A stretch of DNA of 64,000 nt from Chitinolyticbacter albus (GCF_024437655.1 NZ_JANBVF010000015.1:55761-119760), one strand, 5' to 3'; positions 45,180 through 56,064 are shown, numbered from the stretch's first letter. Notes: generated by a model not told the origin, from the sequence alone. Made by a program: numbers and translations.

Positions 45180-48089
45180 ATGCCCGCCCACGCATTCAAG
45201 CTCGACCTGCTGCAGGCCCACTGGCCCTTGCTGGCCGAACAGCTGGCGCTCGCCTCTGAGCTCGACCCCCGCTACGCCGAATACACGGCGGCCCACCCTG
45301 AGCTCAGCATGGACTTTCGCCGCTGGGCGGACCTGTGCAGCGAGATCCTCGCGGACGGCGAGAGCCCCACGCTGGCGACAGCCTGGCTGGGCCGGATCGC
45401 CGAGCAGCTGCCCAGATCGCAGCTGCACCGGATGGTGCATCTGCTGGCCTTGCGAATCGAGTCCTTCTGCCTGACCCACCCGGCCTTCGAGCGCCAGCCC
45501 GATGGGCCCCGCCAGCGCGTCATCGCGGTGGAAACCCGCTTCGATCGGCAGGCATGCCTGCTTGAACTGGCCAGGCAGCTGATCGGCGAGTTGGGCGAAA
45601 TCGAAGCGGCGCACGAAGCGCTCGCAGACTGGACGCTCGAACATGCGATGCAGCAAATGGCCTACTGGGCGGCCGGTTTACGTGTCGCATCCCGCCCGGT
45701 GAACTGGGCGCGCCATACTGCGGCGGACACTGATGATTTCCGAGCGCTGATGGGCCAGATCACAAGCGGCCAGCTCAGCTTCGATGAGGACGGAGCCTGG
45801 TCTCCAACCGCATCGCTCCACGCGCTGGCTTTCCAGCCGGGAACAGCGACCCACCTCGTTCGCCGGATCAGGCGTGGCCTGTCACTCGCGGTCGAGCAAG
45901 GCTGGCTGCCTTGCGCCAGCATCGCGTCGTTCTGTGAAAACCATCGCCACCTGGCGCCGCTGGAGCTGTTGAGCAGGACGCGCCAGGATTGGCCAGCCGC
46001 CTATCTGCCGTTACGCGAGACCCTGTACGAGGGGCTGCGTCTGGGGCTGGATACCGTTGCCGCCAGCCCGGAGCATTCATCGCAGCTGGAAGTCAGCTTG
46101 TCGATGCTGGACTACGCCGAGGCCGTTGATCCCTGGGGAAGCGCTACCTACTTCGATATCGCGGGCACGACGGCGCTGTTCTGGTATGCCGATAGGCTGG
46201 AGCAGGCGGGCGACGGCGCAACGATCAGCCCTGAATGGCGCCAACTGGCTCATGTCATCGCGCTGGAACAGGACGAAACCCATGCTGTCCTGGTGCGGCG
46301 CTTGCGCAACTATTCAACGTCAACGCTGCTGCAGCTGCTGCAATCGGCAACCTGGCTGACCGAGCCCGCGCTTTTCGACGTGCTGCGTCAGGCGCACCTG
46401 GAACCGCTGCGCGCATGGGTCCACCACTACCGGGCAGAACACGACCCGGAGTCCGACCCGCCCTTTGGCACCATCGCCATCGACGAGGTGGGCCCCCTGC
46501 TCGCCGCGCTGAGCCCGCAAGACTGGGATTGGCTGAAACAGCATTACCTGCCGGCAGATCTGGCCCAGCTCCTTGCGGCGATCGTCGGGCATGGCGCGGC
46601 GGCACTGGAAAAATCGGCGATGACCAAACACGCCCACCTGCCGATCATGGCCTTGGGCCTGCTGCCCTTGCCCGACAACGGAATGCGCATGGATGCGTGC
46701 CGCGCCCGATATCTGCAGCTCAAATCGCTGCATGACGCCGCCGCGCGTTATGGCGCGCAGCGCCAGGCCAACCAGCGCCAGGCGGTGCAGGTGGGACTGA
46801 CCAACCTGGCCGGCAACGCAGGCTTCGACTCACCTGGAGAGCTGGAATGGCTGATCGAAACTGCCGAGGGCGAGGCACTGAACGAATGGCTGATCGGCCA
46901 GACCATCGGCGACTATCACGTATGCATCTCGCTGGAGTCCGGGCAGCAAGGGCTGATTGTGCGCAACGCCAAGGGCAAACTCCTCGCCCAGGCCCCGGCA
47001 GCCATCAAGAAGGATCCGGTATGGCTGGCCTACAAGGCGCAATGGGAGCAGCTACAGCAACAACGCCGCCGCTTTGTGCAGGTATTGGAAAGCCACCTCG
47101 TAAGGCAGACCTGGCTCTCGCCCGAGCAGCTCGAACAGGCACAGCAGCATCCGCTTGCCTATGCGCTGATCAAGGAGCTGGTCTGGGGTGATGAAGCGGG
47201 GCAATACGGCGCCTACCGCCTGGGTTTGCTGGCCCATCCGGACGGCTTTGCGGAGCCCGCAGGGCGGGTGCGGCTGGCCCATCCCATCGAATGGCTGCAG
47301 GGCGGCACGCTTGCCCGGTGGCAGGCCTGGGCGATCGGCTGCGGCATGCAGCAACCGATCAAGCAGGTATTTCGCGAGCTGTACGTTCCCACCCCGGCGG
47401 AAATCGAGGCCGGCGTGGTGTCGCAGCGCTATGCGGGGCGCTGGGTGAGCACCCGCCAGGCGCAAGGCATCTTCAAGGCACGGGGTTGGCGCCCTTCAGG
47501 CTGGAGCGAGGACGCGGAGCACAGCCGTCGCTTGCACGGCACGATACGCGCGCATATCGATTTCGACTTCCATCATCACTACTTCACCGAAGTGCCCGAA
47601 GTCGTCACTGCCGGCGTCTGGTTCAGCGAGGCGGGAACACCCATTGCCCTTACCGACGTACCTCCGATTGCCTTCAGCGAAGGCATGCGCGATCTTGATC
47701 TGCTGATCGCCCGCGCCCTCTTGCATGGCGCTGACAGCTACAGCTCGAACGAGAGCCTAACCGCTCGGCTGGCACTGATCAGCGCCATTGCGCCAGCGCT
47801 TGGCGGCGAGCGCATCAGGCTGGCAAATCCCCATGTGCACGTGGACGGCAAACGCGCGAACTACCGTATCCACCTGGGTAGCGGCCATATCCATATCGAG
47901 CCCGGCGCTTACCTGTGCGTCATCCCCGACTGGCAGTCGCTGCCGAAAAAGGCCGTACAACTGCCGTTTGAAGACAGCGATGCCCGTACTGCCGAAATCA
48001 TCAGCAAGATCGTGCTGCTGCTCGATGACGACCAGATCCAGGACGAAGCTATCCTGGAGCAGCTACAACGCTCCATCGCCCCGGCCTGA
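45180..48089 (+). CDS. Large DUF4132-type protein
   Basis: A 969-residue cytoplasmic protein. The central part (about 600-700) has the KGKLLAQAPAAIKKDPVWLAYK block followed by RRRFVQVLESHLVRQTW, characteristic of DUF4132 (MolR/YehI family). The C-terminal part has FDFHHHYFTEVPEVVTAGVWF and a terminal IHIEPGAYLCVIPDW block resembling DUF7737-type ends. The first 500 residues are helical repeats. No catalytic motif is obvious. Co-transcribed with the small upstream gene. Function unknown; some DUF4132 genes are linked with WGR domains or with gene regulation. Confidence 0.75.
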   Translation: MPAHAFKLDLLQAHWPLLAEQLALASELDPRYAEYTAAHPELSMDFRRWADLCSEILADGESPTLATAWLGRIAEQLPRSQLHRMVHLLALRIESFCLTHPAFERQPDGPRQRVIAVETRFDRQACLLELARQLIGELGEIEAAHEALADWTLEHAMQQMAYWAAGLRVASRPVNWARHTAADTDDFRALMGQITSGQLSFDEDGAWSPTASLHALAFQPGTATHLVRRIRRGLSLAVEQGWLPCASIASFCENHRHLAPLELLSRTRQDWPAAYLPLRETLYEGLRLGLDTVAASPEHSSQLEVSLSMLDYAEAVDPWGSATYFDIAGTTALFWYADRLEQAGDGATISPEWRQLAHVIALEQDETHAVLVRRLRNYSTSTLLQLLQSATWLTEPALFDVLRQAHLEPLRAWVHHYRAEHDPESDPPFGTIAIDEVGPLLAALSPQDWDWLKQHYLPADLAQLLAAIVGHGAAALEKSAMTKHAHLPIMALGLLPLPDNGMRMDACRARYLQLKSLHDAAARYGAQRQANQRQAVQVGLTNLAGNAGFDSPGELEWLIETAEGEALNEWLIGQTIGDYHVCISLESGQQGLIVRNAKGKLLAQAPAAIKKDPVWLAYKAQWEQLQQQRRRFVQVLESHLVRQTWLSPEQLEQAQQHPLAYALIKELVWGDEAGQYGAYRLGLLAHPDGFAEPAGRVRLAHPIEWLQGGTLARWQAWAIGCGMQQPIKQVFRELYVPTPAEIEAGVVSQRYAGRWVSTRQAQGIFKARGWRPSGWSEDAEHSRRLHGTIRAHIDFDFHHHYFTEVPEVVTAGVWFSEAGTPIALTDVPPIAFSEGMRDLDLLIARALLHGADSYSSNESLTARLALISAIAPALGGERIRLANPHVHVDGKRANYRIHLGSGHIHIEPGAYLCVIPDWQSLPKKAVQLPFEDSDARTAEIISKIVLLLDDDQIQDEAILEQLQRSIAPA

Positions 48090-48108
48090 GCCAAGCAGAT
48101 CGCCCGGC

Positions 48109-48909
48109 CTACCAGACGTAGCCGAGCGCGAGGATGCCGGTGATTTCGTTGCTGCGATCGATCAAGGGGCTGTCGCGTGTGCCGCTGGCGTAGTGCTCGA
48201 TGCCGACGATGCCGGAGGCGAGCCACTCCTTGTTGATGCGATAACTGGTGACCAGCGTTGCCATCGGCGAGATGGTGCTGCCAGTATCGTGCGCCGGTCG
48301 GCCTGGCGCCGCTTCGTGTTGCGAGACCCCACCGAAGTAGTAGTTGGCGAGATTGCTGCTGCGCCACACCACGCCGAAACCCGGCATCAGCAGCAAGCGC
48401 CCCTGCACCCAGGGGAAATCGGCCCACAGCAGGCCCTCCTGACCGTTGCTGGTGCCAGTCACGTCGCTGGAAACGCGCGCGGTGATCAGCGCGTAATCGG
48501 TGACGAGACTCGTGCCCAGGCCCGCCTCGAACTGCCATTCGCGCTGGTCCATGCCGTGCCAGGCGTCGGTATCCTCCGGATCGAGGTTGCCAAAGCGCAC
48601 CCGGCCGTAGGCAAACAGGCCCACGCCATCACCGCGATAGAAGTAGTAGCGCACCCGATCACCCAGATACAGCGTGCGCTCGCCAAAGTAGACAAAGCCG
48701 GGCACGACAATGCCGCGCCGGTCCGCATCCTTGTAGCGAGGCGTATAGCCGATGGCGGCGGCCCCAACAACGAGGCCCGACGGCACGGGAGAATCATCGC
48801 CATCGGCGATGACAGCCTGCAGCCCGGAAATATCCACCTCGATCGCGGCAGCAAGGCCCGGGCAGCCAAGCAATGCGACTAGGCACAGCAGAGCAAGACG
48901 ATCGCGCAT
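48109..48909 (-). CDS. MipA/OmpV family outer-membrane protein
   Basis: A 266-residue protein with a signal peptide (residues 1-22, GLAAA-I) and beta-strand-rich mature part. VVGAAAIGYTPRYKDADRRGIVVPGFVYFGERTLYL near the N-terminus is the MipA/OmpV block, and the C-terminus NEITGILALGYVW ends in an aromatic residue for BAM. AAAGGATG precedes the ATG. Possible scaffolding or small-molecule channel role. Confidence 0.85.
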   Translation of the reverse strand: MRDRLALLCLVALLGCPGLAAAIEVDISGLQAVIADGDDSPVPSGLVVGAAAIGYTPRYKDADRRGIVVPGFVYFGERTLYLGDRVRYYFYRGDGVGLFAYGRVRFGNLDPEDTDAWHGMDQREWQFEAGLGTSLVTDYALITARVSSDVTGTSNGQEGLLWADFPWVQGRLLLMPGFGVVWRSSNLANYYFGGVSQHEAAPGRPAHDTGSTISPMATLVTSYRINKEWLASGIVGIEHYASGTRDSPLIDRSNEITGILALGYVW

Positions 48910-48999
48910 CACGGCATCCTTTCGGGAACGGTTCTGTAGTGTAGGCATGGGCTGGCCGTATTCCATGTTTCCAGCAATTCCCCTGCCCACCACGCGACG

Positions 49000-49749
49000 C
49001 TATGACAGAGCCGGCGCCTCGCGACGCAGTCGGGAAAATGCGGCGGGCTCCCATTCCCGCAATGCCAGCAGCAGCCCCACGCCGCGCCGTTCGGCGAGCG
49101 GCACCGTGAGGCTGTCGCGATGCAGCTCGGCCAGATCCTGGCGCAGGCGCTTGAGCTGGCGCTGCAGTTGCGCCAGCGCGGCCGGGCTCAGCATGGCGTG
49201 GGTGAATTGCAGGCTAGCCTCCTCGCCGGCGAAGTCATGGGCGAGGAAATCGGGCTGGCCGTGCTCGCGGAAATAGCGGCGGATCGGGCCATCGGGCAGC
49301 CAGTCGAAGTCGCGGGCGACGGTAAGTCGGATGCGATTGCCCGGCAGCAGCGCAATCAAGCCCATGCGATCGAGCTGCAACAGCAGCTGCAGCGCTTCCA
49401 GTTCGCTCAACGCGTAGCGCGCAGTGATCTCGGCCAGCGACCAATGGTTGAGCGCGCATACGGCCACCAGCATCAAGCGATCGTCGGCAACGAGGCTAGC
49501 CTCCTGCTCGATGGTGAGGCGATGCAGATCCGCCTCGCCCCGCTCGGCTTCCTCGACCAATTCCGCCAGCGTCAACCCGGCCAGCGTCGCCAGCTGGCAC
49601 AGCCGCTCCAGCGTGATGCCGCCACCGTTGAGCAGGCGCTTGATGCTGGGTTCGGACAGGCTGCTGGCCGCCGCCACCTGGCGATAGGTCAGGCCCGCCG
49701 CCTTGAGCTGGCGCTTGAGCGCGACCAGCAAACGCTGTGTTTCGTCCAA
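49000..49749 (-). CDS. XRE-family regulator (TTG start within a palindrome)
   Basis: A 249-residue protein. N-terminal HTH_XRE (residues 8-65: KAAGLTYRQVAAASSLSEPSIKRLLNGGGITLERL). The rest is a large C-terminal domain with a winged-helix-like segment (LNHWSLAEITARYALSELEALQLLLQLDRMGLI). The start is most likely TTG 49749, with GGAG 7 bases upstream; no better ATG precedes the HTH. The start codon and ribosome-binding site lie within a palindrome, which suggests autorepression. Confidence 0.8.
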   Translation of the reverse strand: MDETQRLLVALKRQLKAAGLTYRQVAAASSLSEPSIKRLLNGGGITLERLCQLATLAGLTLAELVEEAERGEADLHRLTIEQEASLVADDRLMLVAVCALNHWSLAEITARYALSELEALQLLLQLDRMGLIALLPGNRIRLTVARDFDWLPDGPIRRYFREHGQPDFLAHDFAGEEASLQFTHAMLSPAALAQLQRQLKRLRQDLAELHRDSLTVPLAERRGVGLLLALREWEPAAFSRLRREAPALS

Positions 49750-49773
49750 AAAGTATCTCCATACGATACTTTT
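49749..49773. promoter_or_regulatory. Palindromic operator at the XRE gene start
   Basis: AAAAGTATC (49749-49757), 7-base spacer, GATACTTTT (49765-49773): a perfect 9-base-arm palindrome, AT-rich in a GC-rich genome, overlapping the start codon and ribosome-binding site of the XRE gene. Likely the regulator's own operator and a shared site with the divergent CREST gene 92 bases away. Confidence 0.75.
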
Positions 49774-49864
49774 AAGCTTATAGACTGCCACCAAAGCGAT
49801 CAAGGTTTCATCCAGAACGCCACCCCATCACACTGCGCGCACCGCATCACTGAAGGAGACCGCA

Positions 49865-50599
49865 ATGCGCGGCTGGCAACACACGTACACCCTGCTCATC
49901 ACCCTGCTGGCGATCGCCGCCCTGGCCTGGCACGGCCCCATCCCGCAATGGCCTGACTACCACGCCTTCGCCGATCGTCGCAGCGGCTATGGCATCGCCA
50001 ATGTCGCCGATGTGCTGTCCAACCTGCCTTTTGCCCTGGTCGCGCTTTACGGTGCGCTACGGCTCTGGCCGCGTCGCCACGCTGCGGCATTGCAGGCTGG
50101 CTGGAATGGCCATGCGTTGTTCCTGGTCGCGCTGCTGCTGACCGCCGTCGGATCGAGCTATTACCACCTAGCCCCCGACGACAGTCGACTGCTGTGGGAC
50201 AGGCTGCCCATCGCGCTTGCCTGCGCCGGCCTGCTCGCCGGCGTGCACGCACAGGCCTGCGCTAGCCGGCAGCTGATCGAACTGTCCGTCCTTGCCGTCC
50301 TCAGCGTGCTGTGGTGGCATTGCACCGGCGATCTGCGCCCCTACGTTGCGCTGCAGCTCGCCCCACTGGTGCTGATCCCACTTTGGCAGTGGTATGCCCC
50401 GCGCCGTGACAGGCTGGCTTATGCCGCCGCCATCGCGCTCTACGTGCTGGCCAAGGTCGCCGAGTTGGCCGACCAGGCGATCCTCAACGCAAGTGCCATC
50501 GTGAGCGGCCATACGCTCAAGCACCTGCTGGCAGCCAGCGCCGCGCTGATGATCGTGCAGTGCCTGATCGGCAGGACGGCGACCCGCGCCGGCGCTTGA
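49865..50599 (+). CDS. CREST-superfamily membrane hydrolase (ceramidase-like)
   Basis: A 244-residue protein with seven hydrophobic segments. The signatures [25 protein letters not shown] and [12 protein letters not shown] hold the S, D and three His positions of the CREST (alkaline ceramidase/PAQR/Per1) group, whose members are predicted zinc-dependent membrane hydrolases. AAGGAG is 7 bases before the ATG. Divergent from the XRE regulator and possibly its target. Confidence 0.8.
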   Translation: MRGWQHTYTLLITLLAIAALAWHGPIPQWPDYHAFADRRSGYGIANVADVLSNLPFALVALYGALRLWPRRHAAALQAGWNGHALFLVALLLTAVGSSYYHLAPDDSRLLWDRLPIALACAGLLAGVHAQACASRQLIELSVLAVLSVLWWHCTGDLRPYVALQLAPLVLIPLWQWYAPRRDRLAYAAAIALYVLAKVAELADQAILNASAIVSGHTLKHLLAASAALMIVQCLIGRTATRAGA

Positions 50600-50677
50600 A
50601 ACATCGCGATAAGTGCAATCCCCAACTTGTAGTCATTTTCGACAAACTACACTCTCATGGTGCAGCGCAAAATTTAT

Positions 50678-50694
50678 TGCACCGCAACGGTGCA
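50678..50694. promoter_or_regulatory. Palindrome upstream of aceA
   Basis: TGCACCG-CAA-CGGTGCA, perfect 7-base arms, 58 bases before the aceA ATG; a further GGTGCA half-site lies about 10 bases upstream of it (50659-50664). Likely an operator for an unidentified regulator of the glyoxylate shunt. Confidence 0.6.
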
Positions 50695-50751
50695 CGCTGC
50701 AAAACCCATCAACCAGAGGCCAAAGGGCCAGCTTTTTTGCGGGAGAAAGCC

Positions 50752-52032
<1,281 letters not shown>

Positions 52033-52045
52033 GCGCCGCGCTCAC

Positions 52046-52155
52046 GCGGCCAACAGAACCCTTCTGGCCACGTCGCGCTCACTTGCCGTACGTTTTAGTA
52101 CTGTCTGGGTTTCACGCTTCTTGCCAGAACCGCTGCGCTGGGTTCTGTTAACCGC
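52046..52155. repeat. Long hairpin repeat element, copy B
   Basis: A 110-base element, homologous to copy A at 14977-15083 (about 85 percent by eye). Outer arms GCGGCCAACAGAACCC and GGGTTCTGTTAACCGC pair with two G-T pairs. Copy A has A-T where copy B has G-C at arm position 8, a compensatory change. It lies 13 bases after the aceA stop and could act as its transcription end or RNA stability element. Confidence 0.85.
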
Positions 52156-52363
52156 TCTTTGTTCTGTTTTGCAGTAAAGCGCTCGCGTCATTCACCCGGC
52201 CCACCCGCAAACCGGGCGGATGCAGCGAGCGCCGGCTGTACCCGATTGGATTGCTGGCGCGGCGGACCATCCCGCACCCGCCGCATTGCCAGCAACCCGC
52301 CTGCTTGCGCCAACAGCGCAAGCCGCCGGCACCTCAAGCCCGGGTGCCGGCAGCCGCACCACG

Positions 52364-52395
52364 ATGCCGCTCGTTCCAATCCGGACGAGCGGCAT
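52364..52395 (-). terminator. Hairpin after LysR-type gene
   Basis: Eleven-base arms (ATGCCGCTCGT/ACGAGCGGCAT, 10-base loop) 4 bases after the stop of the LysR gene. The expected T-run is absent, so it is a weak or non-intrinsic terminator. The whole stretch 52156-52398 holds no gene; a second stem (CCGGCACC/GGTGCCGG) lies at 52326-52350. Confidence 0.45.
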
Positions 52396-52398
52396 TAT

Positions 52399-53313
52399 TC
52401 ATGATGTCGCCCGATCTTCTTCCCGCTCCCCAGCAAATTCAGTCAGCAGGAAATCGACAAAACTGCGTACCCGCGCGCCCGGCACGCGATCCGGCTTGCG
52501 CATCGCATAGATAGGCCGCTGCGGCAGCAACCAATTGGGCAACAATGGCACCAGCAACCCCGCCGCGATCGGTTCGTCCAGCAGCACATCTGCCTGCACC
52601 ACCACGCCGTGCCCGGCGAGCGCCGCCACCAGCAGCGCCTGGCCGTTGTTGATGGTGAGGCTGGGCTTGAAGGACACGACCACCGTCTCTTCGTCGCGAC
52701 TGAAACGCAGCTGCGGCGTATCGCCCCAGGGAGAAAAGCCGAGCAGCCGGTGCCCGGCCAGCGCCTGCGGATGGTCCGGGACGCCATCGCGGGCCAGGTA
52801 AGCGGGGCTCGCGGCAATGCGCATCCGGCTCGTTTGCAACAGCCGCGCGATCAAGGGGCTATCCTTGGCGGGCTCGCCCGAGCGGATCGCAAGGTCGTAG
52901 CCCTCCTCTTCCAGATCCACCAGCCTGTCGTTGAGGTTGAGCTCCACCGTCACCGCCGGATAGCGCTGCTGGTAGGCAGCGACCAGCGGCGTCAGCCTGT
53001 GCACGCCATAGGTGACCGGCGCGGTCACCCGCAACAGGCCGCTGGGCTCGGCAGTGAGCTGGTCGGCCACGCGATCGGCCGCCGACACGCTGGCGAGCAC
53101 ATCGCGGCAGCGCTCCAGATACGCCGCACCAATGGCCGTGAGCGCATGGCGCCGCGTGGTGCGGTGGATAAGGCTAGCGCCCAGATGCCGCTCCAACGCC
53201 GCCACATGGTTGGCCACCATGGTGCCCGAAAGCCGTAGCGCCGCTCCGGCCGCGGCAAAGCTGCCGCGCTCGGCCACGCAGACAAATACCGCCATGCTGG
53301 TCAGCTGGTCCAT
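52399..53313 (-). CDS. LysR-type transcriptional regulator
   Basis: A 304-residue regulator of LysR type. N-terminal HTH (SMAVFVCVAERGSFAAAGAALRLSGTMVANHVAALERHLG), then the effector domain with VTYGVHRLTPLVAAYQQRYPAVTVEL and DLAIRSGEP. I chose ATG 53313; TTG 53319 is an alternative. The ribosome-binding site is weak. Divergent from a secreted beta-propeller gene that may be its target. Confidence 0.9.
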   Translation of the reverse strand: MDQLTSMAVFVCVAERGSFAAAGAALRLSGTMVANHVAALERHLGASLIHRTTRRHALTAIGAAYLERCRDVLASVSAADRVADQLTAEPSGLLRVTAPVTYGVHRLTPLVAAYQQRYPAVTVELNLNDRLVDLEEEGYDLAIRSGEPAKDSPLIARLLQTSRMRIAASPAYLARDGVPDHPQALAGHRLLGFSPWGDTPQLRFSRDEETVVVSFKPSLTINNGQALLVAALAGHGVVVQADVLLDEPIAAGLLVPLLPNWLLPQRPIYAMRKPDRVPGARVRSFVDFLLTEFAGEREEDRATS

Positions 53314-53410
53314 TCCCAATTCATGCTTGTGACTGATCGAATCGGTACATTCTTTATCAAGAACCCCAATCAGAAAAGAATAGGACGCATCTCCTCAGCC
53401 GGATTGCGAC

Positions 53411-54427
53411 ATGCGCCTCCCCCTCACTGGCATCCCCTTTATCGCCGGCCTGCTCGCCAGCACCGTCACGCTCGCCGCGCCCAACGCCCATATGCTGCCG
53501 CCGGACTGGTACCCGGAAAGCGTGGCCGCCGCGCAGGATGGCACGCTCTATATCGGCAGCTGGCGCCAGGGCGCCGTGGTGCGCGTCCGCCCGGATGGCG
53601 CCACTCGGCAGCTGGTGCCGCCCGGCAGCGGTGGACTCGCCAACACGCAGGGCCTCGCCATCGACGAGGCGCGGCGCGCACTGTGGGTGTGCTCGGGCAA
53701 CCTGGGCCTGACCACGGTGCCCGCCACGCCCAGCGCGCTCAAGCGCTACGACCTCGCCACCGGCGAAACGCAGGCGAGCTACCCGCTGCCGGACGAAGGC
53801 TATTGCAATGACCTGGTGGTGGATGGCGCCGGCACGGTCTATCTCACCGATTCCTACCATCCGCGCGTGTTGCGACTGCGACCCAGGGACACTGCACTCT
53901 CGGTCTGGCTCGATCAGCCTGAGCTCTTGGCCGACAGCCCCAAGCTGGAAATGAACGGCAAGCGCTTCACCTTCAACGGCATTGCCCTCGATGGTGATCG
54001 GCTCTACCTGAGCGCCGTCGCCGCCGTGCCCTGGCTATGGCGCATCGATATCGGTGCGGATGGTGCAGCGGGCGCCAGCACGCGGCTGGACATGCCGCGC
54101 CCGCTGCGCAATGCCGACGCACTGCGGGTGATAGGCCAAGATGAGCTCCTGGTCTTTGAGAGCAACGCCTTTGGCGAGCGACGCAATGAAGGCACCGTCA
54201 CCCGGCTGCGCCTGACCGACGGAATAGCCGAACTGCGCACGCTGGTGCAAGGGCTCGACGCGCCCTCCTCTGGCACGTACGCGCGAGGCCGGGTGTGGTT
54301 CATCGAATCCAAATACGATCTCTTGCTGCGCCACGCCCAGAACCCGAACGCGATTCCGGATCAGGTGCCGTTCACCGTGCAGTCCATCCCGCTCGCAACA
54401 GGCAGCGAGCGTCGTCCGGTCCATTGA
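53411..54427 (+). CDS. Secreted SMP-30/gluconolactonase-like beta-propeller protein
   Basis: A 338-residue protein with a signal peptide (residues 1-22, VTLA-A). The mature part reads as repeated beta-propeller blades (SVAAAQDGTLYIGSWRQGAVVRV, GLAIDEARRALWVCSGN, DLVVDGAGTVYLTDSYHP, GIALDGDRLYLSAVAAVPWLWRID), as in SMP-30/gluconolactonase and strictosidine synthase-like proteins. Catalytic calcium ligands could not be confirmed. Role in lactone or sugar acid turnover is only suggested. Confidence 0.7.
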   Translation: MRLPLTGIPFIAGLLASTVTLAAPNAHMLPPDWYPESVAAAQDGTLYIGSWRQGAVVRVRPDGATRQLVPPGSGGLANTQGLAIDEARRALWVCSGNLGLTTVPATPSALKRYDLATGETQASYPLPDEGYCNDLVVDGAGTVYLTDSYHPRVLRLRPRDTALSVWLDQPELLADSPKLEMNGKRFTFNGIALDGDRLYLSAVAAVPWLWRIDIGADGAAGASTRLDMPRPLRNADALRVIGQDELLVFESNAFGERRNEGTVTRLRLTDGIAELRTLVQGLDAPSSGTYARGRVWFIESKYDLLLRHAQNPNAIPDQVPFTVQSIPLATGSERRPVH

Positions 54428-54637
54428 CAGCGGCCAGCTCTGCCTGGACGTAGCCACCCCGCGCCTATCGCGCACTCGCCAGCGAGCTGCGCTGGGCCTC
54501 GCCAGCCGGGTGATCAACCGTCTGCCGCGAGGCATGGCAAGCAATACTTGATAGACTGGCCGCGCGTCTTAAAGCGGCCATTTGCATGCATTCAGTTTTA
54601 TCGCGCATGCTGTCTATCATCCCTAGCACCCATAAAT

Positions 54638-55414
54638 ATGATGAAAGCCGTCCCGGCCATTATTCTTGCTGCCTTCCTGATCGCGCCGATCCCGGCAGTT
54701 GCCTGCATTGCCGCTGGCGAGGCCCAACTTCACCAGAACATTCGCTACTACCCCATCGTCGGCGACACCACCGAGCATTGGCCGTCCCAATCCCAGGCGC
54801 AGATCGGCTCCATTACGTCGTTCTTGCTGCCGATCGACGCCACGGTCGAGCTCAAGCACATCGAGCAAGGTGCGCTGCCGCCATTGACCCTTTTCGGCGA
54901 GGCCAGCCATGAGCAAATGCGGGCGTCGCGCGACGTGGTGCCCAGATGGCGCGACATTCCCTATGACGCGAAGAAATTCCGCTGGGTGCATATTTATGCA
55001 TCGAGTTTTGGCATCAGCGAAGTGCGCATGAGCGCGCCCTCAGGCTGGGCGAAAACCATGAAGCTCACGCTGAACTATCCATCGCCGACCGAGCAGGCGC
55101 TGCGCCCGGCAATCGCCCTGACGCTGGGCCAGGGCGAGATGCAGACGGCCACGGTGGATGCCTACGACAACATCGAAGTGACGCTGCCCGGCAGCGTGTC
55201 CGACGGCTGGACGGCATCATCCGCTGCGGATGCCGGCTTCGAGCTGATCCGCGTTGAGCAGGTGCAGAAGGTCAGCGGCAAACCCGAAGTGAAGCTCTTC
55301 TTTGCCGGAACGCGCAATCCCAAGAGCGCCACGGTGACAGTCAAGCAAGGCAGCGGCTTTGGCGCGAAATCCATCCAGTTCAAGATCAAAGCCGTTCCCA
55401 CGCCAGCATGCTGA
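54638..55414 (+). CDS. Secreted hypothetical protein
   Basis: A 258-residue protein from ATG 54638 (ATG 54641 is also possible). Hydrophobic N-terminus (AVPAIILAAFLIAPIPAVAC) with a signal peptidase site. The mature part has a DATVELKHIEQG and a KLTLNYPSP region and ends with a beta-rich segment (RNPKSATVTVKQGSGFGAKSIQFKIKAV). No ribosome-binding site seen, so the start is tentative. Its stop is followed after 11 bases by another secreted protein gene. Confidence 0.6.
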   Translation: MMKAVPAIILAAFLIAPIPAVACIAAGEAQLHQNIRYYPIVGDTTEHWPSQSQAQIGSITSFLLPIDATVELKHIEQGALPPLTLFGEASHEQMRASRDVVPRWRDIPYDAKKFRWVHIYASSFGISEVRMSAPSGWAKTMKLTLNYPSPTEQALRPAIALTLGQGEMQTATVDAYDNIEVTLPGSVSDGWTASSAADAGFELIRVEQVQKVSGKPEVKLFFAGTRNPKSATVTVKQGSGFGAKSIQFKIKAVPTPAC

Positions 55415-55425
55415 GGAGCACGACG

Positions 55426-56064
55426 ATGCGCATATTCATTTACCTGATCCCGGCGTTATGGGCCTGCTACTGCGGGCAGGCCGCTGCCGACGTCCTTCCG
55501 CCACAGGCTGCCTCGGCGGCAGAGCGGCTGCGCAACAACCCCAAGGCATTTGATCGCTACGACAATTTTTGCGCCGGCAAGAAAAGCGGCGACGCCTGCG
55601 TGATCCCGGGCACCGCCTTTGCCGGCGGCGGCAATGGCAGATGCGATAACGACATCAACCGCAAGACCTACACCATCGATCTGCATTGTGTACGCGAGGG
55701 CTATGTCACCATCGAGCGCCAGTTGCCAGAAGGCGGATTCGTACACGATGAACAGCTGTGCCGCAGCAAGGCAGCGCATGAAAGCGAGGAGCCGGCGCCA
55801 AAGTGGAACTGCACCCCGCTCACGCCGACGCCGTCCGATGCGTTCTGCAAAGGCAAGAGCATCAACAGCGCCTGCACTGTGGAGCTGACTTATAAAGGCG
55901 CGCTACAGCGAGATGAAGGCGTATGCAAGGAAATCGTCGAAACGGAGCGGTTCTATTATCAGGGCCGCCGCGAGGCAACGCGCAAGGTCATACAGTGCAT
56001 GCCCAAGGAAGAATTCACCCGCAGCTTTACGCCAGCCAGTTGGTGGCAAAAGCTGCTGCAATAG
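55426..56064 (+). CDS. Secreted Cys-rich hypothetical protein
   Basis: A 212-residue protein with a signal peptide (residues 1-21, QAAA-D) and about ten Cys residues in the mature part (FCAGKKSGDACVIPG, GRCDND, FCKGKSINSACTVE, GVCKEI). CAGKKSGDACVIPG and CKGKSINSACTVEL look like an internal repeat, so two Cys-rich modules with disulfides are likely. I chose ATG 55426, with GAGGAG 8 bases upstream. Follows the preceding secreted protein gene by 11 bases; probably one operon. Family not recognised. Confidence 0.65.
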   Translation: MRIFIYLIPALWACYCGQAAADVLPPQAASAAERLRNNPKAFDRYDNFCAGKKSGDACVIPGTAFAGGGNGRCDNDINRKTYTIDLHCVREGYVTIERQLPEGGFVHDEQLCRSKAAHESEEPAPKWNCTPLTPTPSDAFCKGKSINSACTVELTYKGALQRDEGVCKEIVETERFYYQGRREATRKVIQCMPKEEFTRSFTPASWWQKLLQ

